From the NCBI GenBank assembly GCA_039815365.1, contig JBCBZK010000121.1, positions 1 through 10,786 on the forward strand: DNA of 10,786 nucleotides. Direction: 5' to 3'. Below the pieces are notes generated by a model that had not been told where the DNA came from, searched no databases, and saw nothing but the letters and a program-made list of their open reading frames with translations. How positions within the stretch are numbered: the stretch's first letter is position 1; each line of letters opens with the position of its first letter. This document shows, in pieces, positions 5,932 to 10,786 of this stretch. Source of the stretch: CALBPI01 sp039815365. GTDB lineage: Bacteria; Pseudomonadota; Gammaproteobacteria; Steroidobacterales; Woeseiaceae. A program made the position numbers and the translations under genes.

Positions 5932-8039
5932 TGAACACAGCCAACACAGAACAACCCATCGTGGAGCCGGCGATCGTCACGGAACCGGCGCACTTTTTTA
6001 ATCGGGAACTGAGTCTGCTCGAATTCAACAAACGTGTGCTCGCGCAAGCAATGGACACCAAGATTCCGCTACTCGAACGATTGCGTTACTTGTGCATCTC
6101 ATGCACCAACCTCGATGAGTTCTTTGAGATTCGTGTTGCCGGACTGAAGCAGCGTGAGGAAATCGGAGCATCGCCATCGGGACCAGACAAGTTAGGCACG
6201 CAAGAGGTACTGCAGGCGGTGTCGAGCGAGGCGCACGAGATCGTCGCGGCGCAATACGAACAGCTGAACAAACACCTGCTACCCGAACTGAGCGCAGCCG
6301 GAATCCGGTTCTTGCGACGGCGCGATTGGACCGACACACAACGCGCCTGGCTACACGAGCATTTCGTCAATCAAATTCTTCCGGTACTCACGCCGCTGAC
6401 ACTTGACCCGTCACGACCGTTCCCGTTAATTCTAAACAAGAGTCTGAATTTCATTGTCGGGCTTAGCGGGCACGACGTGTACGGTAGACGACGGCATCGT
6501 GGCTTGGTCCAGGCGCCACGCTCACTGCCTAGGCTCATTCGCCTGCCAACCGATGTCGACGGCTGCGGCGATGAGGACTACGTGTTCCTGTCCTCGATCA
6601 TTCATCATTTTGTCGATGAGCTTTTCCCTGGCCTGACCATCAACGGCTGTTATCAATTCAGAATTACCCGTAACGGCGATCTCTACGTCGATGATGAGGA
6701 AGTGGACGATTTGATCCGCGCGCTCGAAGGCGAATTGGCCGCCAGCCGCTATGGCGCAGCGGTCCGGCTTGAAGTTGCCGAAGAGTGTAGCGACGAGCTG
6801 AGTACGTTTCTGCTCGATCATTTCGAGCTCGGCGGCGATGATCTGTATCGCGTCGCGGGACCCGTTAATCTCAACCGTCTGATCATGGTCGCCGATCTAT
6901 CGCCAAAGTCTGACCTTAAATTCGCGCCGTTCACGCCGAACGTACCTGACGTGCTGTTCAATGCAGACAACGTCTTCGATGTGATCAGCAAAGAAGACGT
7001 ATTGCTCCACCATCCGTTCGAGTCGTTTGCACCGGTTATCGACTTTTTGGCGGCAGCCGCCGTGGATCCTAACGTGCTGGCGATCAAGCAAACGCTTTAT
7101 CGCACCGGACCTAAATCACCAATTGTTGATCATCTGGTCAATGCAGCGCGTGCAGGCAAAGAGGTCACCGTAGTTGTCGAGCTCATGGCGCGGTTTGACG
7201 AGGCGGCCAACATTGAGTTGTCGTCACGACTCCAGGAGGCTGGCGCGCACGTCGTTTTCGGTGTGGTTGGCTACAAGACACACGCCAAGATGGCGCTGGT
7301 GGTGCGTCGTGAAGGCGACCAACTCAAGCGCTATGTGCACCTTGGCACCGGCAACTATCACCCGAAGACGACACGCCACTACACCGACTACGGTTTGATG
7401 ACATCCGCGAATGACATCAACCAGGACGTGCACAAGCTGTTCATGCAACTCACCAGCCTGACCGCCGTCGACGGCAATAAGGTGCTGATCAGCTCACCGT
7501 TTGAATTGCACGATCAATTACTCGATGCCATTGCGGCTGAACGCCATAACGCGACTAACGGCAAGCCGGCGCGCATCGTCGCCAAAATCAACTCACTGAT
7601 CGAACCCAAGATCATTGCGGCACTATATGCTGCGTCTTGCGCTGGCGTCAGTGTCGATCTTGTGGTGCGAGGCATATGCATCCTGAGACCCGGCGTACCC
7701 GGTTTGTCAGACAACATCCGGGTCCGCTCCATTGTTGGCAGATTCCTGGAGCACTCACGCGTCTACTGCTTCGCTAACGACGGTGAGCTGCGTGTCTTGT
7801 GCGGCAGCGCAGACTGGATGGACCGGAATTTTTTCCGGCGGATCGAAGTGTGTTTCCCGATCCGCGACGAAGCGCTGAAAGCACGCATCGAAACCGATCT
7901 GCAGCGGTATCTTGACGACAACCAGCAAGCGTGGGTACTGCAAAGCGACGGTAGTTACACGCGCGTTGCGCCAGCGGACGGTGCCGACCTGGTCTGTGCG
8001 CAAAATGAGCTACTCATTGCCAATGGTGCGCAGCTGTAG
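5928..8039 (+). CDS. ppk1: Polyphosphate kinase 1
   Basis: PPK1 reversibly polymerises the gamma-phosphate of ATP into inorganic polyphosphate, a stress and stringent-response polymer. The N-terminal domain shows FFNRELSLLEFNKRVL (23-38) and NLDEFFEIRVAGL, and the head domain shows VLTPLTLDPSRPFPLI. The two phospholipase-D-like catalytic domains carry the essential histidines: H471 in YVHLGTGNYHP (the autophosphorylated residue) and H609 in FLEHSRVYCF. Length is 703 residues, against about 690 in E. coli. Translation starts at ATG 5928 (ATGA overlap with anmK) or the adjacent ATG at 5931; GGAA at 5919-5922 can serve either. Cotranscription with anmK is very likely. Its stop lies 7 bp from the stop of the convergent ppx. 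Confidence 0.98.
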   Translation: MMNTANTEQPIVEPAIVTEPAHFFNRELSLLEFNKRVLAQAMDTKIPLLERLRYLCISCTNLDEFFEIRVAGLKQREEIGASPSGPDKLGTQEVLQAVSSEAHEIVAAQYEQLNKHLLPELSAAGIRFLRRRDWTDTQRAWLHEHFVNQILPVLTPLTLDPSRPFPLILNKSLNFIVGLSGHDVYGRRRHRGLVQAPRSLPRLIRLPTDVDGCGDEDYVFLSSIIHHFVDELFPGLTINGCYQFRITRNGDLYVDDEEVDDLIRALEGELAASRYGAAVRLEVAEECSDELSTFLLDHFELGGDDLYRVAGPVNLNRLIMVADLSPKSDLKFAPFTPNVPDVLFNADNVFDVISKEDVLLHHPFESFAPVIDFLAAAAVDPNVLAIKQTLYRTGPKSPIVDHLVNAARAGKEVTVVVELMARFDEAANIELSSRLQEAGAHVVFGVVGYKTHAKMALVVRREGDQLKRYVHLGTGNYHPKTTRHYTDYGLMTSANDINQDVHKLFMQLTSLTAVDGNKVLISSPFELHDQLLDAIAAERHNATNGKPARIVAKINSLIEPKIIAALYAASCAGVSVDLVVRGICILRPGVPGLSDNIRVRSIVGRFLEHSRVYCFANDGELRVLCGSADWMDRNFFRRIEVCFPIRDEALKARIETDLQRYLDDNQQAWVLQSDGSYTRVAPADGADLVCAQNELLIANGAQL

Positions 8040-8046
8040 CGCAAGT

Positions 8047-9579
8047 CTAAGCGAGCGCGATTTTCAGTTCGATATTCCAATCAGCGAGGTATTCGCGCTC
8101 TCGGGTCAGGTCCGCTTCGGTCAGCGGATTGTCCGCCAACCATTCTCTCTCGAAACACGCATTCACGACACCTGGCGCAATCTCCAACCAGACCTTCGCC
8201 GTATTACGGTCCCGATGGCTCCGATTCATGAGCACGGCCAGACGCAATAAGACAGTCAGTAAACGCGCATCACTGCGCCAATCCTGGTTCAACACCCATT
8301 GATCACTCAATCGTTTGCGCTGGTTGCCCAACAAGAACGCCAATAACTGCTGCTCGGCTTCAGGGAAGCCAGGCAAGTCTGCGTTGCCGACGATATACGC
8401 GCCATGCAGGTGGAAATTGGCGTGCGCAATGTCCAGCCCAATCTCATGCAATTGTGCTGCCCAGCGCAATGTTTGTTGCGCGAGCACCGGATCCATCGTT
8501 ATTGACGAGGTCACTTGCTCAAACAATGCCAGTGCGGTCGTTTTAACGCGCAATGCCTGTGAACTATCGATGTGGTAGCGCTCGCTCAACGCAACAACGC
8601 TGCGCACACGTGCATCAGCATGTTGCAGCCTGCCTACCAAGTCATACAGAACGCCCTCGCGCATCGCACCGTCAGACGGCATCAATGCATCGATACGCAG
8701 CGTACGCATCACCTCCACCAAAATCGCAAGGCCGCCCGGCCAGACTTGAGCTCGGCGATCCGACAACCCCGACAGCGATAGCGCATCGATGTTGTTTTTA
8801 TCGATAGCACGCGCGATCAATTGGTCAACCACCTCAATCGTCAGTGCAGCGCCAGGATCTATCAGGCCTTGGGCGACAGCGACTTTTGCGGTCGAGCGAA
8901 TGGTGCCGGACGCGCCGATCGCTGACTCCCAACCGGCGTTTCGAAAACTCGCTTTTACCGGGCGTAACTTCAATCTCGCCGCAACACGCGCGGCCTCGAA
9001 ATGCGCCTCACTTAACACGCCATCGGGAAAGAACCGCTCTGTGTGAACGACGCACCCCATACCCAGACTCTGCAGCGTACCGGCCTCAAGACCTTCACCA
9101 ACGATGAGTTCGGTGCTACCACCACCAATATCAATCACCAACCGGCTGCCCGATTCCGGGGGCAAACTGTGCGCAACGCCGAGATAGATGAGGCGCGCCT
9201 CTTCGACACCGGCAATAATATCGATGCGATGGCCGAGCGCCTCTTCAGCCTCTTTCAGAAACGAATGATCCGCGCTGACGCGACGCAAGGTATTCGTTCC
9301 GGCCGCGCGCACCTGACCGGCCTGCATCTCACGCAACCGTTCGCCGAAGCGTTTCAAACAAGAAATAGCGCGCGTACGTGCCGGCACCGCAAGACCATGC
9401 TCGCGCGTCAAACCTTCTGCAAGACGCACGGTTTCACGCAGACGATCAACGATCGTCAGTTGCCCGTGGCGCAGCGTCGCAACCACCATGTGAAAACTGT
9501 TGGAACCAAGATCTACCGCTGCGATGACGTCATCGCCAGCGCGGGCTTGCGCTGCTGGTGCGCTCGCGTTGGCTGCCAC
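8047..9579 (-). CDS. ppx: Exopolyphosphatase (Ppx/GppA family)
   Basis: Ppx removes terminal phosphates from polyphosphate; relatives hydrolyse pppGpp. The ASKHA phosphate-1 motif AAVDLGSNSFH spans residues 20-30, AAGTNTLRR lies at 92-100, the catalytic-region VEEARLIYLG at 125-134 and the phosphate-2 motif DIGGGSTE at 150-157. A helical C-terminal domain includes LHEIGLDIAHANFHLHGAYI, typical of the HD-like third domain of long Ppx enzymes. The length of 510 residues is close to E. coli Ppx (513) and longer than two-domain forms. I chose GTG at 9579, 14 bp after the erpA stop; an in-frame TTG at 9618 would overlap erpA. No clear ribosome-binding site is seen, so coupling to erpA is likely. 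Ppx rather than GppA is favoured by length and by convergence with ppk1. Confidence 0.94.
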   Translation of the reverse strand: MAANASAPAAQARAGDDVIAAVDLGSNSFHMVVATLRHGQLTIVDRLRETVRLAEGLTREHGLAVPARTRAISCLKRFGERLREMQAGQVRAAGTNTLRRVSADHSFLKEAEEALGHRIDIIAGVEEARLIYLGVAHSLPPESGSRLVIDIGGGSTELIVGEGLEAGTLQSLGMGCVVHTERFFPDGVLSEAHFEAARVAARLKLRPVKASFRNAGWESAIGASGTIRSTAKVAVAQGLIDPGAALTIEVVDQLIARAIDKNNIDALSLSGLSDRRAQVWPGGLAILVEVMRTLRIDALMPSDGAMREGVLYDLVGRLQHADARVRSVVALSERYHIDSSQALRVKTTALALFEQVTSSITMDPVLAQQTLRWAAQLHEIGLDIAHANFHLHGAYIVGNADLPGFPEAEQQLLAFLLGNQRKRLSDQWVLNQDWRSDARLLTVLLRLAVLMNRSHRDRNTAKVWLEIAPGVVNACFEREWLADNPLTEADLTREREYLADWNIELKIALA

Positions 9580-9593
9580 GATCAGTCGATCAA

Positions 9594-9953
9594 TCAGACG
9601 GAGAACGAGGACCCGCAACCACAGGTTGTGGTCGCATTCGGATTACGAATAATGAACTGCGCCCCTTCGAGGTCTTCTTTGTAGTCGATCTCGGCGCCCA
9701 TCAGGTACTGCACACTCATGGGATCAACCAACAGAGTGACACCCTGATTCTCAACACTGATATCACCCTCTTCGAGCGTCTCGTCGAAGGTGAAACCATA
9801 CTGAAAACCCGAACATCCGCCGCCGCTAATGAACACGCGGAGCTTGAGATCCGGGTTGGATTCTTCGGCGATCAACTCGCCCACCTTAGTGGCCGCCGAG
9901 TCGGTGAACACCAGCGAGGCCGGCATTGAAGGTGCTGAGATTTCCTGATTCAT
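9594..9953 (-). CDS. erpA: A-type iron-sulfur carrier protein ErpA
   Basis: ErpA receives Fe-S clusters from the assembly scaffold and delivers them to apo-proteins, notably isoprenoid-synthesis enzymes, in the cytoplasm. The 119-residue protein has the HesB/IscA fold signature with all three ligand cysteines: C47 in GGGCSGFQYGF, and C111 and C113 in CGCGSSFSV at the C-terminus. LVFTDSAATKVGELI is the usual first helix. ErpA is preferred over IscA because of the gene context (bactofilin/DUF6776 and anmK region) and the VENQGVTLLVDPMSVQYLMGAEIDY region. The ATG at 9953 has GGAG 10 nt upstream (9964-9967). It lies 72 bp after the bactofilin gene and 14 bp before ppx. Confidence 0.95.
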   Translation of the reverse strand: MNQEISAPSMPASLVFTDSAATKVGELIAEESNPDLKLRVFISGGGCSGFQYGFTFDETLEEGDISVENQGVTLLVDPMSVQYLMGAEIDYKEDLEGAQFIIRNPNATTTCGCGSSFSV

Positions 9954-9987
9954 GCGCCTGTCGCTCCGTCAGAGGAGATAAAAACTG

Positions 9988-10001
9988 AGGTAAGTCTACC
10001 T
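9988..10001. repeat. Short inverted repeat upstream of erpA
   Basis: AGGTA and TACCT arms flank a 4-bp core in the 72-bp gap between the bactofilin stop and the erpA start, 35 bp before the ATG. It could be an operator, and TAGACT within it on the minus strand resembles a -10 box, but no matching -35 is visible. It does not match the IscR motifs I know. Confidence 0.2.
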
Positions 10002-10025
10002 GAAATCGGGGCGATAACCCGTGAT

Positions 10026-10430
10026 TCAATCCTCGTCATCAGTTTCAGGTTCGCTGACAGCATTTGCCCCAGCTTCTTGTTGGTGGACTAATTTGCCATT
10101 GATTTCGGCGCCGATCGCCATCTCAATCAGATTGTAATAGACATTGCCAATCACGCGCGCCGTCGGACCAAGCTCAACGCGCTCACTGGCCGTGACATCA
10201 CCTTTCACCAAGCCATTCAACACGACATGGGGCACTTGCACGTTGCCGTGGATTTCACCCTGCTCACTGACACTGAGCGTTGACTGACCATCAGCCGGCG
10301 ACACCACGCCACCATTCACGACCCCGTCAACATGGCTTGCACCACTAAAATTCAGGTCGCCCTCAACACGCGAGGCCGAGCCCACGAGTGTTTCAATCGT
10401 CAACGTTTTCTTGTTCTTCTTACCGAGCAT
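10026..10430 (-). CDS. Bactofilin family cytoskeletal protein
   Basis: Bactofilins polymerise without nucleotide into filaments that position cell-envelope or cell-shape machinery at the membrane. This 134-residue protein has a short Lys-rich N-terminus (GKKNKK) and a central domain of short glycine-punctuated strands (VEGDLNFSG, VDGVVNGG, GEIHGNVQV, LVKGDVTAS, RVIGNVYY, AEINGKLVH) typical of the right-handed beta-helix. An acidic disordered tail (EPETDDED) follows. The start at 10430 is supported by AAGGGG at 10436-10441, 5 nt upstream. It follows the DUF6776 gene by 19 bp, so the two are probably cotranscribed. Murein hydrolases are known partners of some bactofilins; whether the nearby M23 enzyme is one cannot be told here. 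Confidence 0.93.
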   Translation of the reverse strand: MLGKKNKKTLTIETLVGSASRVEGDLNFSGASHVDGVVNGGVVSPADGQSTLSVSEQGEIHGNVQVPHVVLNGLVKGDVTASERVELGPTARVIGNVYYNLIEMAIGAEINGKLVHQQEAGANAVSEPETDDED

Positions 10431-10449
10431 CGTAACCCCTTTCCATCCT

Positions 10450-10786
10450 TCAGCTGCTCGACGTAGACCAGTCGAACGTTTGTTTAATACCTTTGTTGCC
10501 GCGCCCGCTTGGTGCTAACTCGACGTTGATCTTCTCAGGTCTGAACCCCTCGGGCATGACGAGTTCACGCTCGAAATCCTGAAAGTACCGAAACCCGTAA
10601 TTCCAGCGCGATGAGGCGCCCTCCGGCAGCAAGCGCGCGATTGGCAGGCTGACGCGCTCACCGTTCATTCCGCCATCGACCGAAATCTGCACTTTGCCGT
10701 AGACCTGCCGATGATGTTGCCGCACCTGCACGAGCACGATGCGCAATTGATAGCTTGCCTCTTGCGAACCACGAACAACCTGCAAG
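10450..10786 (-). CDS. DUF6776 family protein, partial (C-terminal 112 codons)
   Basis: The frame is open to the right edge and ends with a TAG at 10450, so only the C-terminal 111-112 residues are present and no start is expected in the window. The visible part has beta-strand character (YQLRIVLVQV, VYGKVQISVDG, YGFRYFQDFERELVMPEGF, KINVELAPSG) and ends in FDWSTSSS. The pattern LRIVLVQ…V-G-V-I-V-DG and the position directly before bactofilin and erpA match the uncharacterised DUF6776 proteins of gammaproteobacteria, recalled from memory. Those usually carry an N-terminal membrane helix and coiled coil, which would lie outside the window. Function is unknown. Confidence 0.75.
   Translation of the reverse strand, partial: LQVVRGSQEASYQLRIVLVQVRQHHRQVYGKVQISVDGGMNGERVSLPIARLLPEGASSRWNYGFRYFQDFERELVMPEGFRPEKINVELAPSGRGNKGIKQTFDWSTSSS

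Noticed and set aside
10004..10026. CGGG/CCCG hairpin after the bactofilin stop as a terminator
   Set aside because: The stem is short and interrupted and there is no T-tract after it on the minus strand.

Overview
The window looks like chromosomal DNA from a gammaproteobacterium (moderate GC, no mobile elements, all genes of housekeeping type). The main evidence is gene order. The set DUF6776 – bactofilin – erpA … anmK – M23 peptidase, divergent from tyrS with an rRNA operon beyond it, is the arrangement I remember around tyrS/anmK/erpA in Pseudomonas. I cannot assign a genus from the sequence alone.

Left end (1–300, reading leftward): this is the control region and leader of a ribosomal RNA operon whose 16S gene lies off the left edge. 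Two tandem promoters (TTGACG-16 bp-TATACT, twice) are followed by a 10-bp boxB-like hairpin, a near-consensus boxA and the conserved leader segment after it. Positions 301–690 hold no convincing gene, only two short out-of-phase reading frames.

691–2975 (leftward): tyrS, then a small secreted protein of unknown function, then a GNAT acetyltransferase. The genes are tightly spaced or overlapping, probably form one transcription unit, and point at the rRNA promoters.

3065–8039 (rightward): a good sigma-70-type promoter precedes an inner-membrane-anchored M23 murein endopeptidase, anmK (anhydro-MurNAc kinase) and ppk1 (polyphosphate kinase). Spacing is 21 bp, then an ATGA overlap. The first two genes serve peptidoglycan cleavage and recycling; the third makes polyphosphate.

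8047–10786 (leftward): a DUF6776 protein (cut by the right edge), a bactofilin, erpA (A-type Fe-S carrier) and ppx (exopolyphosphatase). ppx converges tail-to-tail on ppk1 with 7 bp between the stop codons, so synthesis and breakdown of polyphosphate are encoded face to face. Relative to the order I remember, the ppk1/ppx pair sits between anmK and erpA.

I found no CRISPR array, insertion sequence, tRNA, toxin–antitoxin pair or defence system. The least explained parts are the secreted protein at 1172–1720, the broken-looking frames at 411–724, and the placement of the polyphosphate pair.
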